From NCBI GenBank assembly GCA_963921195.1, contig CAWUER010000514.1, positions 1,364,001-1,428,000 on the forward strand: DNA of 64,000 nucleotides. The letters run 5' to 3'. This document shows, in pieces, positions 1 to 11,277 of the stretch. Positions within the stretch are counted from its first letter, which is position 1. The number at the start of each line of letters is the position of its first letter. Under the pieces are notes generated by a model. That model did no database searches. It saw nothing but the letters and a program-made list of their open reading frames with translations, and was not told where the DNA came from. The position numbers and the translations under genes are program-made. The DNA comes from Pegoplata infirma. Its lineage: Eukaryota; Arthropoda; Insecta; Diptera; Anthomyiidae.

Positions 1-112
1 GTAGGGAAACCTATTACGGTCCCGTGGTATCACAATGGACCTCAGAGTCTACGTGTGTTGACGTAAAACGTCAGCAGCCACTTACAACCTAACCTAACAA
101 CCTAACCTATAA
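1..112 (+). mobile_element. Retroposon 3' fragment with AACCT-type tail
   Basis: This short repeat ends in reiterated AACCTAACCT, and its left end may lie outside the window. A second copy lies on the minus strand at 43513-43587 and is bounded there by a perfect 12-bp duplication, so the unit moves by retroposition. The two copies start at different 5' positions, as 5'-truncated LINE or SINE copies do. The wording is reminiscent of R1-clade LINE 3' ends, but that is memory, not a search. Confidence 0.6.
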
Positions 113-1522
113 AAAACAAACGTTTCTTTATATTTAAAATAAAATATGTACCCAGAATTATGTGTGTATTCACATGCTATTCTATAAATAAACCATTAAA
201 AAATATAAAATTAAATATTTTTTAGGAAAAATTTCCTTATCAGAAATGTTTTTTTAACTAAAAAATGGGAAATTTTTTCCCATTTTCTAGTTCAAATTGG
301 TCCTTCTTTTAAAGAAAATTATGGACTAAAAATTAGGAATACATTGGCAATGGAGCTAAATCATTATCGATTTTCCTTGGATTTCGTTAATTTTCCCATT
401 TTTTAGTTAGTTTTTTTTCTGAGTGTGTGTTAAGCTTTTTTCTAGAAAGTAACTATCTTTTTTAAAAAAATATAGGTTTTTCTCTTTTCTTTTCAAAAAT
501 TAAGTAAACTTCAAAGAATTTGCTTACAAAATTTGAATTTTTTGACAAAAGTTTACCATTTTTTCCTCATTTAATAAAATCGTAATTTTTGTTCCTGGCG
601 AAAATAAAAAATCGTCAATCGTCATTTTAGTAAAATTGACTTCAAAAATCGTCAAAATGACGATAAATCGTCAAAGTTGGCAGCGCTGTTTGTATGTGTA
701 TTGGTTCATGAGTTATATGCATTTAAGTGAACTAAATAGAGAAATAAGTTACATTGCGATTTTATTTCTGCAAATTTTCCATGAAAGGTGATGTCAATGT
801 CAAGGTTTTTATGTGTATACTGTTTTTGTATGTGTATTGGTTCATGATACATGAATTTTAGTGCATGCACATAACTGTGTGTTTGCTTAAATAGTGTTTA
901 TGGGTAAACATTTGGAAGGTTATTCTAAGAGGACGAAATAAGGTTAACAATTGTACTTTAGTACTTTTCGAAGGAAATTTGGTACTATTTTTATAACTAT
1001 TGAACTAAAAATCACAAAATTAAAAAAAATTTACTATGTGGGATACTTCAGCATAATTAACATCCAAGAGAAAGACATATTTTGTAAATTAAAATGTTTA
1101 GGAAAGAAATGGGTACCTTAGTATTTGCACTACAAAGTGTACAGGGGGTTCGCTAGTATATTCAACGAAAGAACCGGCATCAAATTTCACTGAAGACATG
1201 TCTTAACATTATTTACCTAAGAACTAGATTTAATACGTTTTTTTTACTTACTCAAACTGAAAAAAAATTAAAAACTTTATAGGGATATAAAAAAGAACTC
1301 GAGCTAAGTTTTCAAAACCCTTCGGGAGTTTTGCTTTCATTTTTGATCCCATCTAAGATACAAAATCATGTTGCACAGTGTAATCAGTTTTTTGTATTTT
1401 ATATTTTTTTCCTTTATTAAGCTAATGTTTCATTATTGGTTTAGAAACTTTCCAAATCTGAGAAATTCGAAATTTGAATGGGTTATATAGATTTTTTTCC
1501 TTGACTATAGTTAGCATTTTAC
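113..1522 (-). other. Intron of mAChR-A; no gene seen
   Basis: The stretch follows the exon's splice donor on the minus strand, so it is intron; later exons (rest of the third intracellular loop, TM6-TM7) would lie beyond the left edge. It is AT-rich with no credible ORF. A phrase near 690-715 recurs near 828-850 as a short direct repeat, and 600-690 resembles the end of a small inverted-repeat element. Confidence 0.6.
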
Positions 1523-1526
1523 CTTG
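1516..1526 (-). other. Splice donor of the mAChR-A exon
   Basis: Read on the minus strand the junction is TTCAAG|GTAAAATG, a good 5' splice site. Splitting the last codon as AG|N fits the Drosophila protein, in which Ser follows this point. Without splicing the frame hits TAA immediately. Confidence 0.85.
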
Positions 1527-2430
1527 AATTTGATCGCTTTGAAGAGTCTTTTTTTCCAGCTTGTAAATTTGGCAAATCTTTTTGACGTTTTTTTGTTTCT
1601 TTCCAAATCCGGTAATATAAAAAGCACATAATTGTCACAGGGAAATAAAAAGCCGCCAACGCAGTTAAAAACGTAATATATTGATTTGTTTCAATAAACT
1701 GGATGTAGCACTCGTCTTGTGGAACCGTGCGCTTTCCTTCTATATACGGCCAACTATATATCCATGGAGGCCATAGTATCAAACTTATACCCCATGCTGC
1801 TCCTATCATTACAGCTGCTCTGTTAGTAGTTCTTTTTGCACGGTATGTAAGTGGTCTTGTAACGCTGAAGTATCGATCAAAACTAATAATAAGAAGGTTT
1901 AAAACTGAAGCATTCGATGCCAAGTAGTCTAATGCTAGCCATGTATCGCAAATATGCGAGCCCAGAGGCCAAAATCCGACAATTGTTGAGACTGCAAATA
2001 AGGGCATTGATATTAACCCGATTGCAAAATCAGCTATTGCAAGTGAAAACAAAAAGTAGTTGCTAATTGTTTGTAGCTGCTTATCAATTTTGAACGAAAT
2101 CATCACCATAACATTTCCAACCACGGTCAATAAACTGAGAATGCCAGCTATTACCCCCATAAGAATCATCGACGATATTGAGTAGCGCAGTCCTCGAGTT
2201 TCCATATTGCTTGCATGATTTGTTTTATTTGTAATAGAATCATTGCCAAAATCAACAATAGTTGTTATATTATCCAATATTTCAAACATGTCTCTACTAT
2301 GAATAAATATGCTACTTGATAAAGGTGAAGATGTTGTAGTACTTGTTGTTGTTCTAAATGATGGTACTAGTGGTTCTAATATGTTTGGAGGACCGTGAGC
2401 AGCTAGTGCAAGATTAAAATATAGAGCCAT
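1523..2430 (-). CDS. mAChR-A: Muscarinic acetylcholine receptor A, N-terminal coding exon
   Basis: Class A G-protein-coupled receptor for acetylcholine in the plasma membrane; the fly A-type couples to Gq and calcium signalling (family knowledge). The exon encodes about 302 residues: an extracellular N-terminus with the conserved stretch LALAAHGPP and N-glycosylation sites at about N54, N63 and N68, then TM1 (~86-111) through TM5 and the start of intracellular loop 3. Visible are the ligand-binding Asp in TM3 (LALDYLASN, ~D168), the DRY motif (~185-187) and the extracellular Cys pair. I chose the ATG at 2430 because it has a good context (CAAAAATGG), aligns with the start of the Drosophila homologue, and lies 17 nt inside a likely splice acceptor; an in-frame ATG at 2463 is 5' of that acceptor. 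The exon ends mid-codon in AG at a donor. The only host gene here; it looks undamaged. Confidence 0.92.
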
Positions 2431-2447
2431 TTTTGTTGAGCTTTGAA

Positions 2448-2472
2448 CTATAAATAGATGCAAACAAATAAA
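2448..2472 (-). other. Probable splice acceptor upstream of mAChR-A start
   Basis: On the minus strand a T-rich tract ends in ATTTATAG directly before TTCAAAGCTC and the start codon. This implies a 5' noncoding exon further right, so some or all of the transposon-filled DNA could be an intron of this gene. Inference from sequence only. Confidence 0.6.
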
Positions 2473-2879
2473 AGTCAGTTATTCTACTCGATAATATTTG
2501 CTATTAATATTCCTAGGCTGTACAATCGTATTATTTAATTTGATAATCGACAAATCGTATCATTAGCTCATTATTCAATTACTATATAGTGTCGTTTTGG
2601 GGTAATAGAATAATGAGCAAATTATACGATTAAACGACTATCAGCTTACATAACTAAACCCTATTACATATACTGATTTTTAGTAGTGTATTATGTACAA
2701 ATTTTTTAATGTATTTACTGATTTTTGGACACTTTAAAAAACAGATAATATTTTTCAATAATTCTATACCCGAGTAAAAAACAATTATATGTGTTTAAAT
2801 TTAATTACATAAAGACATCATACATTAAAATATTTACTAATTTTTTGACACTTTAAAAAACAAATAACATTTACATATC

Positions 2880-3052
2880 ATGGGTTCAATCCTTGGCGGC
2901 TGCGATCTGTTAATAATTTTCACATATAGAATATAATTGACTATTAACTGGAATATATGAAACTAGTAAAAAACGAACCAGTATGTCTTAAAATTTTTAG
3001 AAAAATAAAATTTTTCTTTCACACCTTTCTCAATTCAAACCATATATAACAT
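2880..3052 (+). repeat. Direct repeat, copy 1
   Basis: Begins near CCTTGGCGGCTGCGATCTG and continues to CCATATATAACAT. It matches 3471-3690 closely, except that the second copy has an extra internal block of about 50 bp. Confidence 0.75.
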
Positions 3053-3470
3053 GATTAAAAAATTATAATACATAATTATAATTAGAGCTTTTCTGTTTTT
3101 ACAGAAAAACAAAAATTTGAAAATAACGACTATAAGTGGGCCTATGTGGCAATAATAGTATCTTTGGAAAATGGCAACACCTAACATTTGTGTCTACAAA
3201 ATATAGACCATGTTCTGACAAGGTTGCAAAATAAGTACTTAGATCAGAGTTGATGAAGGAGAGGAGGAAGAATGATGATTACTAAAAAACTTAATTTATT
3301 CACCATATTGCAATTAAACCTTCTTCTGGGAAAAAACAACAACAACAACCACAAGAATTGAAAACAAAAAAAAACATGATTTAGTTGATACTTGCTTAAC
3401 ATCCAACTTAGCGTATCGGTCTAGAGTGATCGTATCTAAGAGGCAGTTAATAGCAAAAACATTACAGAAC

Positions 3471-3690
3471 ATGAGTTCAGTCCTTGGCGGCTGCGATCTG
3501 TTAATAATTTTCACATATATAATATAATTGACTATTAACTGAATAAATTTGATATTAAAAGTTTTTCTGATGATTATAATAACTGGATTATATGAAACTA
3601 GTAAAAAACGAACCAGGATGTCTTAAAATTTTTAGGAAAATAAAATTTTTCTTTCACACCTTTCTCAATTCAAACCATATATAACATAAT
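3471..3690 (+). repeat. Direct repeat, copy 2
   Basis: Second copy of 2880-3052, about 590 bp downstream and in the same orientation, with an additional block around 3541-3590. It is either a local duplication followed by a deletion in copy 1, or two insertions of one element. Confidence 0.75.
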
Positions 3691-3785
3691 TTTATATAGT
3701 TATATGCGAAAACTGGACCATTTTTGTACAAAATTGATGCAATTATATATAATTAAATATATTTATATATAAAAAAATGTGTCCC

Positions 3786-3998
3786 CCCGAGTAAAAAAAG
3801 TTTTATGACGCAATATTTAATTATATATGAACATATATGCTTTTATGTAAATCCATATTAATTTTGATCCGAAAATTGGCGGATCGAATATTCCCGAGTA
3901 AAAAAAAGTTATATGACGCAATATTTAATTATATATGAACAGATATGCTTTTATGTAAATCCATATTAATTTTGATCCGAAAATTGGCGGATAGAATA
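3786..3998 (+). repeat. Tandem repeat, two units of about 107 bp
   Basis: Units start at 3786 and 3893, each with CCCGAGTAAAAAAA followed by the same ATGACGCAATATTTAATT phrase and GATCCGAAAATTGGCGGAT. Each unit starts with the CCCGAGTAAAAA word seen at the ends of small elements elsewhere in the window, so this may be a head-to-tail pair of element pieces. Confidence 0.75.
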
Positions 3999-4332
3999 TA
4001 TCAAATTCTATTATTTTTGATAAAATAATATCAAATTTGATTAAGTTTGATCCCAAAAATGGGTCTATCTAATTGTATTAAATCATATCTTATCTGTTAA
4101 AATTCGATAAATTTTTATATAATAAGATGAAATTTGGTAAAATTTTTGGGAATTTTAAACGTGAAATTAGAAATTTTTTTATCAGATTGGATACATCATC
4201 AATTAGAAGAGTTTTTATTGCATTCTTTGGAATTTTTCGGGACTTAGCAAATTATTAAAAATTTGTCATTTTTTTCTAAAATCATTTTTAAGGGATTTAA
4301 AAATTCCAAAAAATGTTTGTGTCTTAGAACAT

Positions 4333-4785
4333 TGTAATGACTGGTGGTCATTTAAAGAAATAAAAATTGTGTTCCCTATTTTTAGGATTTAATTTTTGTT
4401 GGCCGGCGTTTGAAACGCCACTGGCACTACTATATATGCCGGCACTAACAAGCGCCAAGGCAAAGCACTACTTGGAGTGCTGGTGGTTTTATTTAAAAGA
4501 AGACAAAGAGCCAATTGCTCGGCTAAGTTTCGTTTTTAGAATAATCCTTTATTACAAAATTTGTCCCTTTATAAACTAAAATAACGGTACTTAAATCTAA
4601 TCCTTATTCTATCTATTTACATGCTTACACATACATACATAAAATATTGTTTATTTACTAATAAAAAATATAAATAACACAGCTGATTCTAAAAACAGTT
4701 GATTCAAAATATAAATTATACAGCTGATTAGAGATGTGTAATAAATGATAATAAATGATTAGAGATGTGTAATAAATACATTACA
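4333..4785 (-). repeat. 3' LTR of the mdg1/412-like element
   Basis: 453 bp with TGTAATG/CATTACA ends. It matches 12253-12705 except for one clear difference (CAGTT against CAGCT). Nearly identical LTRs imply a recent insertion. Confidence 0.95.
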
Positions 4786-4797
4786 CTCTCACCCTTT
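4786..4797 (-). other. Polypurine tract next to the 3' LTR
   Basis: On the minus strand AAAGGGTGAGAG abuts the TGTAATG start of the 3' LTR, the expected position and composition for the plus-strand priming site. Confidence 0.8.
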
Positions 4798-4864
4798 ATT
4801 GAAAAAAAAAATAAATTTTAAATATAGTTTTTTTTTTTTTTTTTATATATATAATGCAATTCAT

Positions 4865-7800
4865 TTAATTATATTTTTTTAACATATTATTATGATATTT
4901 TCTCATTTTTCCTCCTATATCTAAAATAGAATTAACTCCTTGTTTTTCTATTATCCTGTATGGCCCATGATATGGTGCCTGATTTTTCTTCCTGTTTACT
5001 GTTCTTACAAGGGAAGTCTCCCTGGTGTCACCCTCCGATCTTCATGAAATTTGGATATGTTGTTAAGAACGAAAATTCGACACGTTTTTTTTTTTAGCGG
5101 CCCAAACTCATTTTTAGGGGGGGTCGATTTGTATGGGGGGAAATTGACCTTTTTCAGTTTTTTACGATTTACGCCAATTTAAACAAAATTAATATAGGCA
5201 TGTGGGGTATCAGATTAAAGGTATTAAAAATACCTATCTTGTGGTGCTAACAACGGGCCAAAGAAGTTAATATTTTTCGACTTATTACCAAAAATATCCT
5301 AAAATTTTGGTATTTTACTCAATATGACAAAAAGTTGTGCATGTTTGGACACGTTCTTAGCACACATAGATAGGTTTTCCAAAGACCTTTCATTTGGTAT
5401 GTAACATGACTAGGTTTCTTTGCATAATATAGGAGATAAACGAAAAAAACTGAAAAATGACCTTGTCTTCCCCCCTCCTTTTTACCCCCTAAATATGAAT
5501 TTGGGCCGCTAAAAAAAAATACGTGTCCCTTTATTTTTTCTGATCTACAAAATAAAACCAATTCCATAAAGATCCGCGGGTGACACTAGGGAGACTTCCC
5601 TTGTTAGTAGCACTAGCTCTCCTACTTCTAAATTAAGAGATTTCGTGTTTTGAAATTTATTCACTCTACTGACTTTAGCTATTTCTAAATATTCTTTTGT
5701 TTTCTCTAAAGAAAATTTTAATCTTTGCTTTAACTCTTTTGCATAATTTTCTATGTTGTAAATTTTTTCATTACTTCTAATCTCATCATTTGGCAGGTAA
5801 GGTAACTTCCCAAAGACCAATTCATATGGCGTGTAATTTGTATCTATGTGTGGCGTTGTATTGTACGCGAATGTAAAATATTGAACCCAATTATCTCATT
5901 CACTATCTCTACAGAAGTTTAATAAAAATTCGTTGAGTACTCTATGATTTCGTCCAAAGTCTCATGATGGTAAGGTGCGCAAAAAATTTGTTTTATATCT
6001 AACAATTTGCATATTTCTGATATTAATTCGTTTGTGAATTCAGTACCCTTATCTGATTTTAAGATTTTAAAATTACCGTACTTCAATATAAATTGTTCTA
6101 CCAGTGTTTTTGCCACTGTTTTCGCCTCTTTAGTCTCCATAGGAAATGCTACCACGTATTTTGTAAGTTCGCACTGAATTGTAAATATATATCGGTTGTA
6201 GTTTGATAAACGCAAAGGTCCAACCGTATCGATTGACACCACCTCAAAGCTAGTTCCTGGTGTGTCTGTTAACATCATTTTTTCTTTTGTATGTTTAGTT
6301 TGTTTATTTATTTTGCATTGTTTGCAATTCAAAATATGTTGTTTTATCATTTTGCTCATATTCTTCCATATGTAACGCTGCTTCAGCTTTAAAACCGTCT
6401 TTCTGATGCCTAAATGTCTTCCATGAGTTGAATTGTGGTATTCATTTATAAGTTTCATCTGTGTTTCTTTACAAAGTATTCGTTTTGGTTCTTCATATAT
6501 TAATATTTTTAAATTTGTTTTTGTTTTCAATTGTAATTTGTTGTATAAATTTTTAAATTTGTCCATGGCCATGGTTTTAAATATTTCATCGTTTTTACTC
6601 AATGCTAGCTCGGTTATTCTTAAATCATGCATTTTTGATAACAGTTTCTTCAACGTCAACGTTGTGCTCGATGAATTATCGCTGCATCTTGCTATGATTT
6701 CATTTTCCGATACTTCTATTAAATTATTTTTAAAATCTTTATGTATTTGAAACTTAAGTTTTCTTGTTTTACGTAAATCTGATATTGATGTGCAGTCCCA
6801 GACAAAAAGTTGATCAGGCCTTTGCTCGGACGTACATTTTGCATTGTTTGTAATGTCAGGGTTATTTTCATTTTCCAATTGTTTTTTCTTGTTTCTGGTT
6901 ATTGCTAACACCTTCTTAACTGATTCATCCACTTCTGGGATCATTGCTCTCAATGTGTCGCTATTCAAAACTATTCTTGATAATGCATCCGCATTCGTAT
7001 TCATTTTTCCTTTCTTGTATTGTATTTCGAAATTGTAATCAGATAAATCCATTCTAATTCGCGTCATTTTTGACGACGGGTTTTTGTATGAAAATAGAGA
7101 AATTAACGGTCTGTGGTCAGTGACTACGATAAAATCTCTACCATATAGGTAAGGTCTAAAAAAATTTATTCCCCAATGAATAGCTAACAACTCCTTTTCT
7201 ATTGTAGGTTTGTTTAGGTCATGTTTTGATAATGATTTGCTCGCGTATGAAATTGGTAAATCTGTTCCAACTTCACCTTGCGATAAAACTGCACCAAGAG
7301 CATAATTTGACGCATCTGTGGTTGAAATGAATGGTTTGGTAAAATCTGGGTATCGAAGTATTGGTGGTTTCATAAGCTTTCCTTTTAGTGTTTCGAACGA
7401 GTCTTGGCATTCCTTGTTCCATAGAAAAGGTTTGTTTTTCTTTAATAGTGCATTTAAATTTTTAGCTATGTCTGCAAATTTTGGTATAAATCGACGATAG
7501 TAATTGCAGAAAGCCACAAATCTTCTTACTTCATCTGCACTTGTCGGAACTGGATAGTTTTTTATCACGTCATCCTTAGCTGGATCTGTTGTAATTCCTT
7601 TATTTGTTATGAGGTGCCCAAGATACACTACCTCTGGTTTCAAAAAACTGCACTTGCTTGCATTTAATTTGAGGTTGTATTTCATTAATCTTTGAAAAAC
7701 TTTTTTTGTGGTGCTTTAAACTGCATCCAAATACAATAATGTCATCCACATATAAAAAAGCTTCAGCATCTAAGCCACTAAGCGCAATTGTTAACATTCT

Positions 7801-8118
7801 CTGAAAACTGTTTGAAGATATTTTCAAACCGTAAGGTAATCGCTTAAATTGGTAATGACCATTTCCTGTGGAAAATGCTGTCAAAGGGCGTGAATTTTTA
7901 TGTAACTTTATTTGATGGAATGAACTTGTCATGTCCAACGTTGAAAAATATTTGGCTCTACCAAGTTTGTCGAGCACATCTTCTATTCTTGTCAGCGGAA
8001 ATTTGTTGTTGACTATCTTCTCGTTTAGTTTACGGAAATCTACCACTAGACGCCATTTTTTTGTATCATCAGTTGACTTTTTTGGTACCACGAGTAGTGG
8101 TGAATTGTATGGGCTAAC
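4865..8118 (-). pseudogene. pol: Gypsy pol remnant: RT, RNase H, integrase
   Basis: Reverse transcriptase with catalytic YVDD in AFLYVDDIIVFG (~7760), then RNase H (TTDASNYALGAVLSQG; VVTDHRPL), then integrase with a HHCC zinc finger (HGRH ... CKQC) and core aspartates in SIDTVGPL and KSDKGTEF. Breaks: a frameshift near 7700 between RT palm and thumb; another near 5950 just before the third catalytic residue; an in-frame stop around 5895; and a 596-bp DNA element in the integrase C-terminus. The C-terminal segment (PYHGPYRIIEK) resumes left of that element and ends at a stop at 4865-4867. Some single-base frameshifts could be sequencing errors, given the near-identical LTRs. Confidence 0.9.
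5008..5603. mobile_element. Non-autonomous DNA element, TTA duplication (PIF/Harbinger-like), in gypsy integrase
   Basis: 596 bp with inverted ends that start CAAGGGAAGTCTCCCT and match for about 26 bp. Further pairing (the GGCCCAAA / TTTGGGCC region and flanks) makes most of it foldback. TTA flanks both sides (5005-5007 and 5604-5606). Removing the element plus one TTA puts the two parts of the integrase C-terminus in one frame, direct support for the boundaries. A TTA duplication is typical of PIF/Harbinger. No transposase inside. Confidence 0.85.
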
Positions 8119-9026
8119 CAGTGTTGCCATAACTATGAACTACAAATCTGCTAAAAGGCTGAAAAAAATCTGCTAAAATGCACTACAGCTCAAAAAAAAT
8201 CTGCTAGATTTTTTTGAGGTATTTTTTTAACTAAAAAAAAACTTTGTTGAAAAAATAAGAAAATTAATAATAAACTTCATTTGTTAAAAAAAAAAAAATA
8301 TAAAAACAAATAACAATATTTTTTAAAAAAATATTATATAAAATTATATATATAACCACAGTTTTGGAGGGTCCCGAGTAAAAAAGTTTTTATATAGTTG
8401 ATGCAAAAAATGAGTCGATAAAATTTGATGCGAAAAATGAGTCGATAAAACTATATAAAATTTGATCAATGTTTCTTATATTTTGATAAATTTTTTATAT
8501 AATTTTATGCGAAACTTGGACCCCTATTTTTATATAACAACAGCAAATTTATATAATCAGATATAATTATATACAACTATATCAAATTATATAAAGCAAT
8601 ATATAATTTTATGAAGTTATATAAAATTATATCAAGTTTTATATAAATCATAAAATTGTATAAAATTATATGTAATTTTATGTAACTTTATATAGTTTTA
8701 TACAGTTTTATACAATTTTATATATATTTATATAATTACATCTGATTATATTGCTATATGTCGCAGCTTGGGCGATATGACATTACCGGTTTTGGGCGAT
8801 AAGACCTTGGGCGCTTTGTCCGTACGCCTAAAAAAACTATTATCTTAATTGTAAAAAAAAAAATGCTAAAAAAAAATCAGCTTTTTAAAAAAAAAATATG
8901 CTAAAATCTGCTTTTTCAAAAAAAATATGCTAAAAAAGCAGTTAGCAGATTTTTTAAAACAAAATCTGCTTTTACTAAACTTTATCTGCTAAATCTAGCA
9001 GAAAATATGCTAAAATGGCAACGCTG
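8119..9026. mobile_element. hAT-type non-autonomous element in gypsy RT
   Basis: 908 bp with terminal inverted repeats CAGTGTTGCCAT / CAGCGTTGCCAT and a perfect 8-bp duplication GGGCTAAC (8111-8118, 9027-9034). Both ends carry iterated CTGCTAAAA words. The middle holds a TATAT-rich stretch with a CCCGAGTAAAAA word near 8373, possibly an older nested element. It cuts pol inside the conserved SPYNSP region before RT; excision plus loss of one duplication would keep frame. CAG-type ends with 8-bp duplications are hAT hallmarks. Confidence 0.92.
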
Positions 9027-9034
9027 GGGCTAAC

Positions 9035-10027
9035 CGAATTCTCAATTATGTTGTCGCCTAATAATTGGTCAACCTGATTATTTATTTCCTCTACTTGTGT
9101 CTGTGGAAGTCTGTAGTTTTTAATATATACCGGTGTTGAATCTGTTGTTTGTATTTGTTGTGTATAAAAATTATTAACACTTAGTTCTTCCCCTGGAAGA
9201 TGGAAAACATCTTGAAATTCTTTAAAAATTTCTCTTAGAGATTTTTCTGCATGTGGGTCACTTCCCCCAATATCTAAAATATTCAAAAGTCTACCTAATC
9301 TGTCATTGTCATGCTGACTCGATTTTCTCGTCGAATATACATTGTAGTTTTTAAGTGGTTTTTTTTTGCAACTTTCACTTTTAAAAATTACACTGTTATC
9401 AGTAGTATTTAGTACCTTAACATGTGCTATACCTTTCGCGGGTATTAAAGTATTTCCTAAAAATACACCTTCGGCTAACTCCTCACTCAGCACAATGCTG
9501 TCTTCATTTACCTCTACATCAAAAGGAATGATTGCCTCTGTTCTTGCTGGTACAACCATTTTTATCGGTTGAATTGTTTTTGAATTCATTGGTATGACAA
9601 CCTCCTTCTCATTTATATTAAAAGTGATCGTGTATGTTTCAAAATCTATCTTACATAAGTGTTTTTCCAAAAAGTCCCGTCCGATTATTCCATCGGTTTG
9701 GATTGGAAAATCATTTTCCACAATGTGAAAACTGTGTTGAAAAGTTTCTTCTCCAATTTTTAGATTTAAATTCTTTGTGCCTATACAATCTACGGCTTCT
9801 TTTGTTATACCGGTTAATCTGACAATTTCTGTTGTATTTATATTACAGAAATTTTTATTTTTACATATGGAAATATCCGCCCCCGTATCAACTAAAAATT
9901 TTAGACTCCTATTAATATTACAACATTCTAAAGTTATGTATACATTTATGTTGCTCGATATTTTATATATTGTTAACTTTGGCCTCATTGGGCAACTTTT
10001 TCCGTTACCCGGCCCCCTTAGTTTCCC
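9035..10027 (-). pseudogene. pol: Gypsy pol 5' part: aspartic protease and RT N-terminus
   Basis: The frame opens after a stop near 10030. A retroviral-type aspartic protease has the active-site DTGAD (~33 residues after the first Met at 9988) and a downstream IIGRDFL motif. The RT N-terminal connection follows (TPVYIKNYRLP, INNQVDQLL). The frame then runs into the hAT-type element at 9026, adding foreign residues before a stop at 8975. Pol is in a different frame from gag and begins near its end, so the family probably uses frameshifting; no slippery site is obvious. Confidence 0.88.
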
Positions 10028-10110
10028 TCATCAGCATTATAGTGTAAAGACTTGTATGCGTTATTTTTACTACTTTGTACTACATTGAAACCGTTGTTTC
10101 TAGTAGGGTT

Positions 10111-11277
10111 TTAATTTTGATTATAATTACTATTTTTGAAGCTGTTGTTGCCATTATTTTTATTGTTATAATTGTTGTTTCCAAAATCGCCATTATTTTT
10201 TCTAAAACTGTTGTTCGCACCATTGGTGTTTCTGTAACTGTTGTTTGAACCATTGCTGTTCCTGTAATTGTTGTTATAATTATTGTTTTTTCTATAATTG
10301 TTGTTTGAACTATTGTTGTTTCTATAATTGTTGTGAAAACCATTATTGTTTCTATAATTGTTGTTAAAACCATTGTTTTTTCTAAAATTGTTACTTGAAC
10401 GGCTATCTATGCGAAACAGGTTCATATTATCTACTCCTAAATTTCTCTCTGCCGTCATGCATCTTTCAACTGCCTCATTTAATAATTTTGGCATATTTGC
10501 TAATAAAAGTGGTTGATATTCAACATTCACTCCTTTCATAAATACATTGAGCGCAACACTATCACTCACTTTGTAGATAGCATCTTTAGCTTCTTGTGTA
10601 GGGTTTGGTAAATTTTTAATTTCAAAATTACTCATATGGTCTGAAAGTTCGGCAATTTTCTTCCTAAAATCAGATATGTTACTCTTATCTTGTTTTGTAG
10701 TACCTAACTCTGTCAGAACTTGTTGAAGCGTTTTCGGATTAGGAAAAGCGCTTTCCAATGCTTTTTTCAAATCATCAAAAGTTACTGGTCGGTTTGAACG
10801 ACCTAAAATACTTCGCACATGTACCGATAATTTAAAATTGTAGATGTACTTAACGAATATTTCTCTATCTTCTTGTTTTATCAAATCATGTAACAATTCC
10901 GATTGAGTTATAAAATCCTCTAAGTATTCGTAAGAACCTTTAAAAACTTGTAGGTTTTTACTAACCATACCAATATCAAAATTAGCCATTTTTGGTAAAT
11001 TACCTTCTTGCCTATCCTGTTCAGTATCTCTCTTCTTTATATTTATATTTTCAATTATCTCAATTAATTCCTTGTGCAAACTTTCAAATTCTATTTTAAG
11101 TGTTTCACTATTTTTATCTTCACTATCTAAAGTAAACTCTTCAACGCTATTTTTTAAAAACGCTAATCTTTCTAATTTATTTTCTTTATATTTTTCTTCA
11201 TAAATTCTGTTTTTGCTCTTTTTTATATTCAACTTGAGCCTTTCTAACTCCTCAATACATTCATTTATAAAATTCAT
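10111..11277 (-). CDS. gag: Gypsy Gag, 388 residues
   Basis: Structural protein that assembles the particle around element RNA. The N-terminal ~90 residues are charged and helical (likely coiled coil), followed by a capsid-like region at about 100-290. The C-terminus has no CCHC knuckle; instead residues ~295-388 are Asn-rich repeats of the type NNYRNNNG interspersed with Arg and Lys, presumably doing the RNA binding. This is the one intact large ORF of the element. It starts at the first Met after the leader. Confidence 0.85.
   Translation of the reverse strand: MNFINECIEELERLKLNIKKSKNRIYEEKYKENKLERLAFLKNSVEEFTLDSEDKNSETLKIEFESLHKELIEIIENINIKKRDTEQDRQEGNLPKMANFDIGMVSKNLQVFKGSYEYLEDFITQSELLHDLIKQEDREIFVKYIYNFKLSVHVRSILGRSNRPVTFDDLKKALESAFPNPKTLQQVLTELGTTKQDKSNISDFRKKIAELSDHMSNFEIKNLPNPTQEAKDAIYKVSDSVALNVFMKGVNVEYQPLLLANMPKLLNEAVERCMTAERNLGVDNMNLFRIDSRSSNNFRKNNGFNNNYRNNNGFHNNYRNNNSSNNNYRKNNNYNNNYRNSNGSNNSYRNTNGANNSFRKNNGDFGNNNYNNKNNGNNSFKNSNYNQN

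Larger units (their letters stand above)
2473..4332. other. Noncoding DNA upstream of receptor exon
   Basis: No ORF with coding character. It holds the direct repeat pair and the 107-bp tandem repeat listed separately, several TATAT-rich tracts, and three occurrences of the terminus-like word CCCGAGTAAAAA (2769, 3786, 3893). The gypsy insertion site lies at its right end. Confidence 0.5.

Noticed and set aside
1727..1927. Plus-strand ORF of 66 codons opposite the receptor exon
   Set aside because: Antisense shadow of the conserved mAChR-A coding region.
4367..4579. 70-codon ORF repeated at 12287 and 17144
   Set aside because: Lies wholly inside the gypsy LTR, which explains the triplicate; no domain and antisense to the element.
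10080..10373. Thr/Ile-rich 97-codon ORF overlapping gag
   Set aside because: Alternative frame of the Asn-rich Gag tail repeats.
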